Counted from the stretch's first letter, positions 44,733-53,202 are shown. The stretch is DNA of 64,000 nucleotides from Streptomyces spongiicola (GCF_003122365.1 NZ_CP029254.1:4489501-4553500); one strand, 5' to 3'. Notes: generated by a model not told the origin, from the letters alone. Translations and numbers: made by a program.

Positions 44733-45689
44733 ATGGTGGACGTCCCCCAGCTGGTCGCCCAGGCGAGGGAGGGCAGGCCGCGGGCCGTGGCCCGGCTGAT
44801 CTCACTCGTCGAGGGGGCGTCCCCGCAGCTCCGCGAGGTCATGGCGGAACTCGCGCCGCTGACCGGCGGCGCGTACGTGGTGGGCCTGACCGGTTCGCCG
44901 GGCGTCGGCAAGTCGACGTCCACCTCGGCGCTGGTGACGGCGTACCGGAAGGCCGGCCGGCGCGTCGGCGTGCTCGCCGTCGACCCGTCGTCCCCGTTCA
45001 GCGGCGGTGCGCTGCTCGGGGACCGGGTGCGGATGTCCGACCACGCCTCCGACCCGGGGGTCTACATCCGCTCGATGGCCACCCGCGGCCACCTCGGCGG
45101 CCTGGCCTGGGCCGCGCCGCAGGCGATCCGCGTGCTCGACGCGGCCGGCTGCGACGTGGTGCTCGTGGAGACGGTCGGGGTCGGTCAGTCGGAGGTGGAG
45201 ATCGCCTCCCAGGCCGACACGTCCGTGGTGCTGCTGGCCCCCGGTATGGGCGACGGCATCCAGGCCGCGAAGGCGGGGATCCTGGAGATCGGCGACGTGT
45301 ACGTGGTCAACAAGGCGGACCGCGACGGCGCCGACGCCACCGCCCGCGAACTCAACCACATGCTCGGGCTCGGCGAGTCCCGGGCGCCGGGCGACTGGCG
45401 CCCGCCGATCGTGAAGACGGTCGCCGCGCGGGCGCAGGGGGTCGACGAGGTCGTCGAGGCCCTGGAGAAGCACCGCGCCTGGATGGAGGAGCACGGTGTC
45501 CTCGCGGAGCGCCGCGCCCGGCGCGCCGCGCACGAGGTCGAGACCATCGCCGTCACCGCGCTGCGCGAGCGCATCGGCGACCTCGCCGGTGACCGCCGTC
45601 TGGACGCCCTCGCGGAGCGGATCGTCGCGGGCGAACTGGACCCCTACGCGGCGGCGGACGAACTGGTGGCGGGCCTGACCGGCGACTGA
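44733..45689 (+). CDS. meaB: MeaB/ArgK G-protein chaperone of acyl-CoA mutases
   Basis: A 318-aa P-loop GTPase that gates cofactor loading and protects B12-dependent mutases such as methylmalonyl-CoA or isobutyryl-CoA mutase. ATG 44733 follows GGAG; an overlapping longer frame starts inside the thiolase gene. The P-loop GSPGVGKS is residues 54-61 (Lys60), switch motifs VDPSSPFSGGALLGDR and ETVGVGQSE follow, and NKAD is the base-specificity motif. The C-terminal helix arm (VETIAVTALRERIGDL) mediates dimerisation. Confidence 0.96.
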   Translation: MVDVPQLVAQAREGRPRAVARLISLVEGASPQLREVMAELAPLTGGAYVVGLTGSPGVGKSTSTSALVTAYRKAGRRVGVLAVDPSSPFSGGALLGDRVRMSDHASDPGVYIRSMATRGHLGGLAWAAPQAIRVLDAAGCDVVLVETVGVGQSEVEIASQADTSVVLLAPGMGDGIQAAKAGILEIGDVYVVNKADRDGADATARELNHMLGLGESRAPGDWRPPIVKTVAARAQGVDEVVEALEKHRAWMEEHGVLAERRARRAAHEVETIAVTALRERIGDLAGDRRLDALAERIVAGELDPYAAADELVAGLTGD

Positions 45690-46124
45690 GCCCACCCCGC
45701 CGCCGCTCCCGCCGAGACCCGCAGGCGCGGCGCCTCGGATGGCCGCACGCCGCCGTACGGAACGCTGCCGGACAGGACGCCGCCGGACAGGCCGCATGCC
45801 GCCGACAGACGCCGCCGGACAGGCCGCATGCCGCCGGACAGACGCCGCCGGACAGGCCGCACCCTGTTCCCGGCCAGGTGCGGCATGGCGCGTCCGAGCA
45901 GGGCGCGAGGGGCCGCTCGTCGCCGGACCGGCGGCGGCGGTTCCGCGGCCGCCGCCGGTCCGGCGGGCCGCCCCGCTCGGCGGAGCCCGGGCCGGGTGTC
46001 CGGTAATCGCCGGTCGGCGGCGCACGACCGGGGTGCGGCGTGGCGCCGTCCGGCGATGCGTGCTGCAATGAGCCGATTCATCGAGGCTGTCACGTCGATG
46101 CGGGGTGTGGTGTGGGCGATCCGG
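45690..46124. other. Non-coding region with 33-bp repeats before the minisatellite
   Basis: No credible gene. Two 32/33-bp copies of GACGCCGCCGGACAGGCCGC (45776-45807, 45808-45840) and a partial third start at 45841. Perfectly repeated GGCGGCGG runs follow. Around 46055-46105 base composition drops (TGCAATGAGCCGATTCATCG), suggesting a promoter or binding region, but no clean -35/-10 pair was found. Confidence 0.6.
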
Positions 46125-46538
46125 CGTCGGCGGCACCTGCGGTCGCGCGGTCGGTGGGCGCGGCGCGAGTACCCCGGGGGCGGTCCCCGGGGCTCCGGCC
46201 GCCCGCCCCCGCGCCGGCACGGGCGGGGTCGTGCACATCGAGCAGGGCCCTGGGAACCCGGGCGTCGGCGGCACCTGCGGTCGCGCGGTCGGTGGGCGCG
46301 GCGCGAGTACCCCGGGGGCGGTCCCCGGGGCTCCGGCCGCCCGCCCCCGCGCCGGCACGGGCGGGGTCGTGCACATCGAGCAGGGCCCTGGGAACCCGGG
46401 CGTCGGCGGCACCTGCGGTCGCGCGGTCGGTGGGCGCGGCGCGAGTACCCCGGGGGCGGTCCCCGGGGCTCCGGCCGCCCGCCCCCGCGCCGGCACGGGC
46501 GGGGTCGTGCACATCGAGCAGGGCCCTGGGAACCCGGG
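46125..46538. repeat. Three identical 138-bp tandem repeats (minisatellite)
   Basis: Units at 46125-46262, 46263-46400 and 46401-46538, with no difference seen between copies; a fourth begins for about 7 nt and breaks off. Each unit holds the self-complementary block CCCCGGGG twice around GCGGT, and ends in GCAGGGCCCTGGGAACCCG. Because 138 is a multiple of three, all six frames stay open, which creates spurious long reading frames. Confidence 0.95.
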
Positions 46539-47062
46539 CGTCGGCACGCCGCGCAGGGTGACGGACGCCCGGGGGACACCCTGTCCCGGCTGGTCGGGAC
46601 CTCCGCGCCGCCGTCGCTCCCGCAGACGCGGGACCGGAGGAGCAACGGGGACGACAGCCGGGGAGGTCGGTCATCACCGGTGCCCGGGAGACGGCACGTG
46701 CGCCGCGCGGTCGTCCGCGGACCCGGGTGGTCTGCGATCCCGCCGTGCCGCACCGGGGGACCCTCCGGTCTCCGCCGCAGACCGTACGCCCGCCCGGCGG
46801 CACGGCGGAGAGTGCGGGCCGCGCCCCTCCCGGCCGCCGCCCGGCTGCCCCGTGCCGCCCCGGCCCCGTCGGTCCTCCCGGCCGCCGCCCGGCTGCCCCG
46901 TGCCGCCGCCCCGGCCGGTACCGCCCCTGCCCCGTTCGCCGACGGCCCCGGCCCCGCGTAGACCCCTGCCCGCCGCCCTCCGGACACCCTCACCGGCCGT
47001 GGCCCGGCCACGGCCTCTCTCGTGCGCGCCCGCGCGCCTCACCGAAGGAGAGGAAGACCGCC
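46539..47062. other. Leader region of the radical SAM gene with a 34-bp duplication
   Basis: About 520 bp of very GC-rich non-coding sequence. A 34-bp sequence beginning CCTCCCGGCCGCCGCCCGG occurs at 46826-46859 and again at 46874-46907 (period 48). The only clear signal is the strong ribosome site at 47045-47056. No promoter could be fixed. Confidence 0.55.
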
Positions 47063-48583
47063 GTGAAGCATGTGCAGAAAGTGCTCCTCGTCAACGCCGG
47101 CACCGACGGAGACGTGTCCTCGATCGCCAACGACGGCACGTTCCCGGCCCTGGGCGTGGTCTCGCTCGCCACGGTCCTCCTGCGCGACCATCCGTATCTG
47201 GACGTGATCGCGCTCGACGGCCAGATCACACCCATGCCGGAGATCGAACAGCTCATCCGGGACTTCGAACCGGACGTCCTGGGACTGAGCGCCCTGGGCA
47301 CCTCGTATCTGAACACGCTCCGCCTGGCCGAGGCCGGGAAGAACGCCGGGGCCGTGACCATCCTGGGCAACGACCAGGCGGCGGCCATGGCCCGGCAGAT
47401 CCTGGCCCACCGCGAATGCGTGGACTACGTGTGCGCCGCGGACGTCGGCGAGTTCGCCCTGTCCGCCTTCGTCGACGCCCTGGACGGCGAGCGGCCCGTC
47501 ACCTCCGTGCCGGGACTGCTGTACCGCACGGACGAGGGCGTCGTTCACAACCGCCTGCCGGAGATCCCCGCGCCCCTCGTCGACATCGGCGCCGGAGCCA
47601 TGGTCGGCAACGTCCTGGACGCCATACCGGTACCGGACCGCTCCCTGATGCCCGCGGCCAACTGGGAGCGCTATCGGCAGAACTACCTGGCCCGGTACGG
47701 GAGCCTGCACGACGACGAGGAGGTCACCGGCGTCACCACCATCAACCGCGCCCGCGGCTGCGCACGGGTGAAGCACCCCTGCCACTTCTGCGGCATCGCC
47801 GACCTCAACCTGCGGTTCTCCTCCCCGGAAGTCTTCTGGCACGACGTCCGCGCCGCCCAGCAGCAGGTTGCGGCCACCATCTTCTACGAGGCGTTCGACA
47901 GCATGAGCAGTTCCCCGCGCTGGGTGGAACGGCTGGTGCAGGCCCGGCCGAAGGACATCGGCGACCCCAGGTTCTTCGTCTACACCCAGGCCGCCGAGAC
48001 CACCGAGCGCATCGTCGACCTCTATCTGCGCCTGGGCGTGTACCGGGTCAACATGGGTCTGGAGTCCGGCGACACCCGCATGCTCAAGCTGTTGAAGGGG
48101 CCGCGCGACAGCCTGGAGAACAACCGGCGCGCCTGCGCCCTCTTCAAGGAGGCCGGCCTGCCCATCTACGGTTCGCTCGTCCTCGGCGGCCCCGGCGAGG
48201 ATCACGAGAGCCTGGACAACACCGTCGCCTTCGCCCGCTGGCTGATCGACAACGAGATGATGGCCGCGCTCGAGGCCCAGCCCCTCTACCCCGACTTCGG
48301 CGCCCTGACCGGCCGCTGGATGATGAACCCCGATCTCGCCCGGGCCACGGCGAAGGACAAGGGCTTCGAGATCCTCGACGACGCGCTCCTCGATTCCATG
48401 CCCGAGAAGTACGGCCGCGGCGACATCGTCGACTTCGACGAGATCTCCATGGACTGGTGCAGGATCTTCAGCCGGGTCGGCTGGGACGAGCTGGTCGAGG
48501 CCACCCGCACCATCCGCGGCTACGCCGACCGGCACGGCACCGTCTCCGGATCCGCCCGCATCTCCGACAGCCGACTCGCCTGA
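47063..48583 (+). CDS. B12-binding domain radical SAM protein of unknown function
   Basis: A 506-aa cobalamin-dependent-type radical SAM enzyme. GTG 47063 follows AAGGAGAGGAAG. Residues 1-130 resemble a B12-binding Rossmann domain (FPALGVVSLATVLL, FEPDVLGLSALGTSYL, GAVTILGNDQA) but without the DxHxxG His that ligates cobalt. The Fe-S cysteines are Cys233, Cys240 and Cys243 (RGCARVKHPCHFCG), spacing C-x6-C-x2-C rather than C-x3-C-x2-C. The SAM barrel continues with TIFYEAFDSM, RVNMGLESGD and YGSLVLGGPGED. The next gene, 45 nt downstream, encodes a LysE-type exporter, so the product may be a small amino-acid-like molecule that is exported; this is inference. Confidence 0.85.
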   Translation: MKHVQKVLLVNAGTDGDVSSIANDGTFPALGVVSLATVLLRDHPYLDVIALDGQITPMPEIEQLIRDFEPDVLGLSALGTSYLNTLRLAEAGKNAGAVTILGNDQAAAMARQILAHRECVDYVCAADVGEFALSAFVDALDGERPVTSVPGLLYRTDEGVVHNRLPEIPAPLVDIGAGAMVGNVLDAIPVPDRSLMPAANWERYRQNYLARYGSLHDDEEVTGVTTINRARGCARVKHPCHFCGIADLNLRFSSPEVFWHDVRAAQQQVAATIFYEAFDSMSSSPRWVERLVQARPKDIGDPRFFVYTQAAETTERIVDLYLRLGVYRVNMGLESGDTRMLKLLKGPRDSLENNRRACALFKEAGLPIYGSLVLGGPGEDHESLDNTVAFARWLIDNEMMAALEAQPLYPDFGALTGRWMMNPDLARATAKDKGFEILDDALLDSMPEKYGRGDIVDFDEISMDWCRIFSRVGWDELVEATRTIRGYADRHGTVSGSARISDSRLA

Positions 48584-48628
48584 CCGTACTGCCCGGCCGG
48601 TGCCCGCCGCCACGACCGAGGAGCCGAC

Positions 48629-49240
48629 GTGCTCACCCTCCTGCTCGCCACCGCCCTCTCCTGCGCCCTGGTGGTCCTCACCCCCGGGCCCGGCGTGCTC
48701 ACCGTGCTGCACATCGGAACCGGCAGCGGGCGCCGTCCGGCCGCTCACTTCCTCCTCGGCCACCTCGCCGGCGACCTCATGTGGGCCCTGCTCGCCCTGG
48801 TCGCCCTGCGCTGGGTGCAACTCCTGTCCCCGGCGGTCTTCACCGCTCTGACCGTCGCCAGCGCCCTCTACCTCGTCTACCTCGGCGTCGGGGCGCTGGC
48901 CGCGGCCGCCGCACCGGACAGCGGCGCCTTCGCCTACGCTCGCCGCCCCCTCGCCCACGGCGCCGTGTTCGGCCTGACCAACCCCAAGAGCTATCCCGTC
49001 ACCCTGGCCGTCTTCACGTCCGTGATCGCCGGGAACATCGAGCTGCTCACCGGGGCCACCGTCCCTCTCTTCCTCCTCGCCAGCGCCCTGGGCTGCATCG
49101 CCGCCGACGCCCTGCTCGTGTGGATCGTCGGCCTGCACACCGTCCGCAAGCTCTACGCCCGCGCGGCACCCTGGATCACCCGGGGCGTGGCCTTCCTCTT
49201 CTTCGGCTTCGCCGCCTACTCGCTCCTCCACCTCGGCTGA
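48629..49240 (+). CDS. LysE/RhtB family amino-acid exporter
   Basis: A 203-aa inner-membrane exporter with six hydrophobic helices. GTG 48629 follows GAGGAG. The family hallmark near the N-terminus is LTPGPGVLTVL, and GLTNPKSYPVTLAVF matches the second conserved Pro-rich motif (NPK). Members export lysine, arginine, homoserine, threonine or related compounds. It follows the radical SAM gene at 45 nt and is likely in the same operon. Confidence 0.9.
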   Translation: MLTLLLATALSCALVVLTPGPGVLTVLHIGTGSGRRPAAHFLLGHLAGDLMWALLALVALRWVQLLSPAVFTALTVASALYLVYLGVGALAAAAAPDSGAFAYARRPLAHGAVFGLTNPKSYPVTLAVFTSVIAGNIELLTGATVPLFLLASALGCIAADALLVWIVGLHTVRKLYARAAPWITRGVAFLFFGFAAYSLLHLG

Positions 49241-49566
49241 GCGGCCGCGGCCCGGGGACGTCCGTCCCGGACCGCTGCCACGCCCGGTGACGTGCGGCGG
49301 GGACGCGCGCCCGGCGGCATGCCGGGTGGCCGCGTCGACGCCTGGAGCGGGTGGCCGCGGCCGGGCACGCGCCCGTCCACGCACCGCGCCGGCTGCCCCC
49401 GTGCCCATTCCCCCAGGGCACGTGGTCGGACGGCGCGGCGCGGACGTCGGGCGCGGAGAGCGGCCCCGTACGGCCGGGCCCGTACGGCGGCGGTTTCAGC
49501 GGCCGTAGCCGTAGCCGTGTTTGCCGTGGCCGTGTTTGCCGTGGCCGTCGGTGTCCGCGGGCACCG
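49241..49566. other. Gap with a His/Gly-coding segment out of frame behind the MarR gene
   Basis: 326 bp. Mostly GC-rich sequence without signals. At 49504-49552 there are two 15-bp repeats. Read on the minus strand in the frame shifted from the MarR gene, 49496-49560 gives DTDGHGKHGHGKHGYGYGR followed by a stop, a His/Gly-rich tail. Confidence 0.5.
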
Positions 49567-50043
49567 TCAGACTCTGCCCCGGCGGCCGCGCAGGTGCTCC
49601 GCCACCGGCTTCAGGGACTCGTGGAGGTGGGCGAGAGCCTCCGGGGACAGCAGGTCGATGAAGTGCTGCCGCACGGAGTCGACGTGGTGCGGTGCGACCT
49701 TCTGCATGGTCTCCATGCCCTGGTCGGTGAGCACCGCGTACAGCCCGCGGCGGTCGGACTCGCAGTTCTCCCGGCGCACCAGGCCCGCGTTCTCCATGCG
49801 GGTGATCTGGTGGGACAGCCGGCTCTTGGACTGGAGTGTGGCCGCCGCCAGATCGCTCATCCTCATGCGCCGCTCGGGGGACTCGGAGAGGTTGACGAGG
49901 ATCTCGTAGTCGTTGATGGTCAGGCCGAACGGTTGCAGATCCTTCTCCATCTGGTACGCAAGCAGCCTGTTGACGTCCAGATAGGTGCGCCAGGCGCACT
50001 GTTCCGCATCGCTCAGCCAGGGCGTGGCCGTCTCGGTTTCCAT
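49567..50043 (-). CDS. MarR family transcriptional regulator
   Basis: A 158-aa dimeric winged-helix regulator. Helices before and after the wing are clear: YEILVNLSESPERRMRMSDLA, then the recognition region SKSRLSHQITRMENAGLVRR and wing ENCESDRRGLYAVLTDQG. The ATG at 50043 has no ribosome site; a -10 box 6 nt away suggests a leaderless mRNA. It is convergent with the radical SAM-LysE operon and upstream, on the same strand, of nothing; it may regulate that operon or itself. Confidence 0.9.
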   Translation of the reverse strand: METETATPWLSDAEQCAWRTYLDVNRLLAYQMEKDLQPFGLTINDYEILVNLSESPERRMRMSDLAAATLQSKSRLSHQITRMENAGLVRRENCESDRRGLYAVLTDQGMETMQKVAPHHVDSVRQHFIDLLSPEALAHLHESLKPVAEHLRGRRGRV

Positions 50044-50049
50044 ATATGA

Positions 50050-50055
50050 ATGCTA
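50050..50055 (-). promoter_or_regulatory. Candidate -10 box, leaderless MarR mRNA
   Basis: TAGCAT on the minus strand (50055-50050), six nt before the ATG. The surrounding 40 bp (CATATATGAATGC and AAGTTGAAATC) is AT-rich against the local background and could also hold a MarR operator. Confidence 0.45.
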
Positions 50056-50160
50056 CCCTAAGAAGTTGAAATCGGGACGAAATGGGGACGGTCGCATCCG
50101 GCATCCCTGGTCCCCCGTGAAGGGCGCAGACGTTCGACGTCACACTCCGCAGCCTACCGC

Positions 50161-50934
50161 TCACAACCCGAAGCGGCGCTGGAGGTCCCCCAGCTGACCG
50201 GGCAGGCGCGGGGTGGTGCCGTGCTGACCGGGGCCGTGGCCACCGCCGGGCACCCCGTCCGCGTGCGGGACCGCACCCGTCACCACCTCCGGCATGAGCG
50301 CCTCGGTCGACTGCAGCAGCACCGTGCCCGCGCCCACGAACTCGAACTGGTGCTCCTCGCCGGAAGCCCCGCCGATCCCGGACAACTGCCGCAGACCGCC
50401 CATCACCCCGCTCATGTAACCGTGGTCGTAGTGGTGGCACGGAGAGGGGCAGTCCGCCCAGCCCACCAGCGCCTGCGGGTCCACCCGGATCGGCGGCTCC
50501 ATGAAGACCACCGGCCCGTTCGACGCCGCGACGAACTTCCCGGTGCCGATCAGGGTGAGGAAGCCCGGCACGATCGACTGCTTCAGCGCCAGCGAGGGCT
50601 GGTACGCCAGCAGGTTCCCGGCGCGGATCGTCAGATTGCCGTCGTCGAGGTCGAAGGAGTTGACGTCGAAGGCCCGGTCGGCGAGCAGCATCTTGCCGCT
50701 GCCCTCGGCGACCACCCAGTCGCTCGCGTGCAGCGGCGAATGGAAACTGGTGCGCATCAGCCGGTCCAGCCGGCCATGGCCGATCCCGTTGAAGTCGATC
50801 CGCCCGTAGTAGGCGATCATCTTCCCCTTCTGCAGAAACCACTGGGAGCCCTTGAGCTCCACGCAGAAGGTGTACGAGTTGACGTTGTCGTCGCTCGGCA
50901 GCGACATCGGGTCATGGACCACCGGCGTGCTCAC
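50161..50934 (-). CDS. AIM24 family protein, third of three
   Basis: A 257-aa beta-rich protein of the AIM24/TIGR00266 family. GTG 50934 overlaps the previous gene's stop by 4 nt (GTGA) and follows GGAGGAG. The family core includes GKMIAYYGRIDFN and RAGNLLAYQPSL. Unlike its two upstream paralogues it has WADCPSPCHHYDHGYM, a Cys/His cluster that could bind a metal, and a His/Gly-rich end (HADGVPGGGHGPGQHG). Function in bacteria is unknown; mitochondrial AIM24 affects cristae organisation in yeast. Confidence 0.85.
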   Translation of the reverse strand: MSTPVVHDPMSLPSDDNVNSYTFCVELKGSQWFLQKGKMIAYYGRIDFNGIGHGRLDRLMRTSFHSPLHASDWVVAEGSGKMLLADRAFDVNSFDLDDGNLTIRAGNLLAYQPSLALKQSIVPGFLTLIGTGKFVAASNGPVVFMEPPIRVDPQALVGWADCPSPCHHYDHGYMSGVMGGLRQLSGIGGASGEEHQFEFVGAGTVLLQSTEALMPEVVTGAVPHADGVPGGGHGPGQHGTTPRLPGQLGDLQRRFGL

Positions 50935-51581
50935 AGCTTCTCCTCCGACGCCTGGACGTACACCACACCACTGCCGCTCAGTTCCAGCTGGAACGCCTCG
51001 CCCGAGCCGCGCCCCACCATGTCGCGCCAGCCCAGCGCCGTGGAGAGCTTGTTCCGCACGTCGCCGTGGTGGGCGACGTACGCCTGCGGGTCGACATGGA
51101 CCGGCCGGCCGGGTGTGATCGGCAGCTCGACCACCCCTCCGTGCGCCATGACCGCGACCGCGCCGTGGCCCTTCAGGGTGGTGGTGAAGAGGCCCTGGCC
51201 GGTGACCTGGCCGCGCACCATCCCCATGACCCCGCCCTGGGAGCCCATGAACATGGTGCCCTGCTGCAGCGTGCCGTCGAAGGCGAGCAGCCGGTCGGCC
51301 TCGACGTAGAGGGTGTCACCGGTGAGGTTGACGACCTGGATGTGGTGGCCGCCGTGGCCGAACATGACCGTGCCGGAGCCTTCCACCGTCATCAGCGGAG
51401 CGGCCTCGTTGGTGACCCGGCGCCCGATCATCGACATCAGGCCGCCCTGGCCGCCGGCGATGTTCGGGGTGAAGGAGACGTCGCCCTTGTAGGCGAGCAT
51501 CGCGCCGCGCTGGCTGTACATCTTCTGGCCGGGGACCACCGCCGCCTCGACCATCTTCGAGTTGACCTCGCGGAACGGCAT
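50931..51581 (-). CDS. AIM24 family protein, second of three
   Basis: A 216-aa paralogue of its neighbours. It starts with ATG 51581, sharing one base with the stop of the first gene (TGATG). Conserved segments are RGAMLAYKGDVSF, YVEADRLLAFDGT and GQGLFTTTLKGHG. There are no membrane segments. The tight overlaps in all three genes imply fixed stoichiometry. Confidence 0.87.
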   Translation of the reverse strand: MPFREVNSKMVEAAVVPGQKMYSQRGAMLAYKGDVSFTPNIAGGQGGLMSMIGRRVTNEAAPLMTVEGSGTVMFGHGGHHIQVVNLTGDTLYVEADRLLAFDGTLQQGTMFMGSQGGVMGMVRGQVTGQGLFTTTLKGHGAVAVMAHGGVVELPITPGRPVHVDPQAYVAHHGDVRNKLSTALGWRDMVGRGSGEAFQLELSGSGVVYVQASEEKL

Positions 51582-52213
51582 CAGACGTCCCCTCCCACCG
51601 TGTTCCGCTCACTCGGCTGCACGTACACGAGCCCGTCGCCCTCGAACCGGATCTGGAAGGCCTCGCCACCGCCCTCGCCCATGAACGTCCGGAACGTGAC
51701 CCCGGACTGGAACTGCTGCTGCAGACTGCCCTGGTGGGCGACGTAGGCTCCCGGGTCCACGGAGAGCGGGTACTGGGGCGTCACCCGCAGCACCACGGCC
51801 GGGCCGTCCGACATGATCGCGGCCTGGCCGGTGCCCTCCACGGTCGTGGTGAACAGGCCGTTCCCCGTCGCGCCGCCGCGCAGTCCGGTGAAGCTGGTGC
51901 CGGTGCGCAGCCCGCCGTCCGTGCAGAGGAGGTTGCTGGACTCGACGTACAGCTTGTCGCCGTGCAGGGAGACGAGACTGATCTCGGAGGCGCGATCGGC
52001 GAAGTAGCAGGTGCCCTGGCCCTTCACCTCCATCAGGGCCATCTGCTCGCCGGTGAGGCGGCGGGTCACCATGCCGCGCAGGCCCTCGCCGCCGCCGGTC
52101 AGTTTCTTGAAGTCCATCCGGCCGTCGTACGCGACCATGGACCCGTTCTTCGCCTTGACGGAGTCCCCGGTCATGTCGACGGCGAGCACTTTGCTGCCTT
52201 GCAGTCGGAACAT
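51581..52213 (-). CDS. AIM24 family protein, first of three
   Basis: A 210-aa paralogue, promoter-proximal in the trio. ATG 52213 (MFRLQGSKVLAVDM) is chosen; a longer frame passes through upstream direct repeats. Motifs are NGSMVAYDGRMDFK, YVESSNLLCTDGG and GNGLFTTTVEGTG, the same as those of the second gene, so the trio arose by tandem duplication. No ribosome site is clear upstream. Confidence 0.87.
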   Translation of the reverse strand: MFRLQGSKVLAVDMTGDSVKAKNGSMVAYDGRMDFKKLTGGGEGLRGMVTRRLTGEQMALMEVKGQGTCYFADRASEISLVSLHGDKLYVESSNLLCTDGGLRTGTSFTGLRGGATGNGLFTTTVEGTGQAAIMSDGPAVVLRVTPQYPLSVDPGAYVAHQGSLQQQFQSGVTFRTFMGEGGGEAFQIRFEGDGLVYVQPSERNTVGGDV

Positions 52214-52272
52214 TGCCACGGGGGTGAAGGTACTGTGCGGGGCGCCTGTCCGGACAGGCCCCCCAGGCATGA

Positions 52273-52373
52273 ACCCGACCCCGACCCCGACTCCGACATC
52301 ACCCGACCCGGGCACGGGCACCGGCACCACCCGACCCCGACCCCGACTCCGATATCACCCGACCCGGGCACGG
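52273..52373. repeat. Two 45-bp direct repeats in a divergent promoter region
   Basis: Copies at 52273-52317 and 52329-52373 (period 56), differing at one base. Each contains three ACCCCG-type hexamers. They lie between the AIM24 genes (-) and the DUF3817 gene (+). Confidence 0.85.
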
Positions 52374-52462
52374 CGCGGGAGGAGCGCGATGCCAGAATGG
52401 CTACGCTTGTGCTTCCGTTCACAAGAACATCCCCTCCCCCCGAAGCTCTGAAGGTGCCTCCC

Positions 52463-52807
52463 GTGGACATCAAGACCGCCTCCGCCCTCCACCGCCTCCG
52501 GCTCGTCTCCGCGCCGGAGGCCGTGTCCTTCCTGCTGCTGCTCGTCTGCTCGGTCCTCAAGCGCACGACGGAGTTCAACGCGGTCCCGGTCATGGGCGCG
52601 ATCCACGGCGCCCTCTTCGTCCTGTACCTGGTCTTCTGGCTGGACGCCTGGAACCGCGCCAGGTGGGACGTCGGGACCGCGGCGGTCTACTTCGTCCTGT
52701 CGGTGCTCCCGTTCGGCGGCTTCTACGCCGACCGCAAGCTCAAGCGCGCCGCCGAGGACGCGGTCATCGCCTCCCGCGCCCGCCGCGAGGGCACGGTGGA
52801 GGCGTGA
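52463..52807 (+). CDS. DUF3817 family membrane protein
   Basis: A 114-aa protein with three hydrophobic helices (about 16-33, 43-62, 69-88). GTG 52463 follows GAAGG. The family motif is SAPEAVSFLLLLVCS... and MGAIHGALFVLYLVFWLDAW, ending FYADRKLKR. Function unknown. Its stop overlaps the next gene by 4 nt. TACGCT at 52402-52407 may be its -10. Confidence 0.85.
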   Translation: MDIKTASALHRLRLVSAPEAVSFLLLLVCSVLKRTTEFNAVPVMGAIHGALFVLYLVFWLDAWNRARWDVGTAAVYFVLSVLPFGGFYADRKLKRAAEDAVIASRARREGTVEA

Positions 52808-53097
52808 TCGCCGCCTTCTCCGTCACCCCGCTCGGGGTGGGCGAGGACGTCGGCGAGTACGTCGCCGACGCGGTCCGCGTCGTCCGCGAGTCCGGACTCC
52901 CGAACCGCACGGACGCGATGTTCACCTCGGTCGAGGGTGAGTGGGACGAGGTCCTGGACGTGGTCAGGCGTGCGGTGGCCGCGGTCGAGGCGCGCGCCCC
53001 GCGCGTCTCCCTCGTCCTCAAGGCCGACATCAGGCCCGGTGTCACGGACGGCCTGACGAGCAAGGTCGAGACCGTGGAGCGCCGTCTCTCCGGCTGA
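52804..53097 (+). CDS. MTH1187 family thiamine-binding protein
   Basis: A 97-aa ferredoxin-like fold protein (DUF77). GTG 52804 overlaps the previous stop (GTGA). Features are the N-terminal FSVTPLGVGEDVGEYV, GLPNRTDAMFTSVEGEW and SLVLKADIRPG. Family members bind thiamine or related pyrimidines as tetramers; the pathway here is not shown. A strong hairpin follows about 105 nt later. Confidence 0.88.
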   Translation: MIAAFSVTPLGVGEDVGEYVADAVRVVRESGLPNRTDAMFTSVEGEWDEVLDVVRRAVAAVEARAPRVSLVLKADIRPGVTDGLTSKVETVERRLSG

Positions 53098-53202
53098 GGC
53101 TCCGGCCGAAGCTCCGCCTGAAGTCCCGTCTGAGATTCCGCCTGAGTTCCGGCCGCCACCGCTGCCCGCCCGCTGCCGGCCCCATGCCCGGCTCCGCCCG
53201 CC

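Noticed and set aside
46125..46538. Possible CRISPR array
   Set aside because: The repeats are directly adjacent with no spacers and are 138 bp, far too long for CRISPR repeats; no cas genes nearby.
45690..47062. A degraded gene or pseudogene in the long gap
   Set aside because: No frame shows a recognisable domain or codon bias; open frames result only from lack of stop codons in GC-rich repeats.
46105..49290. A 1061-aa plus-strand frame through the repeats and the radical SAM gene
   Set aside because: The 138-bp repeats keep all frames open, and the second half is a shadow of the radical SAM and LysE genes in another frame.
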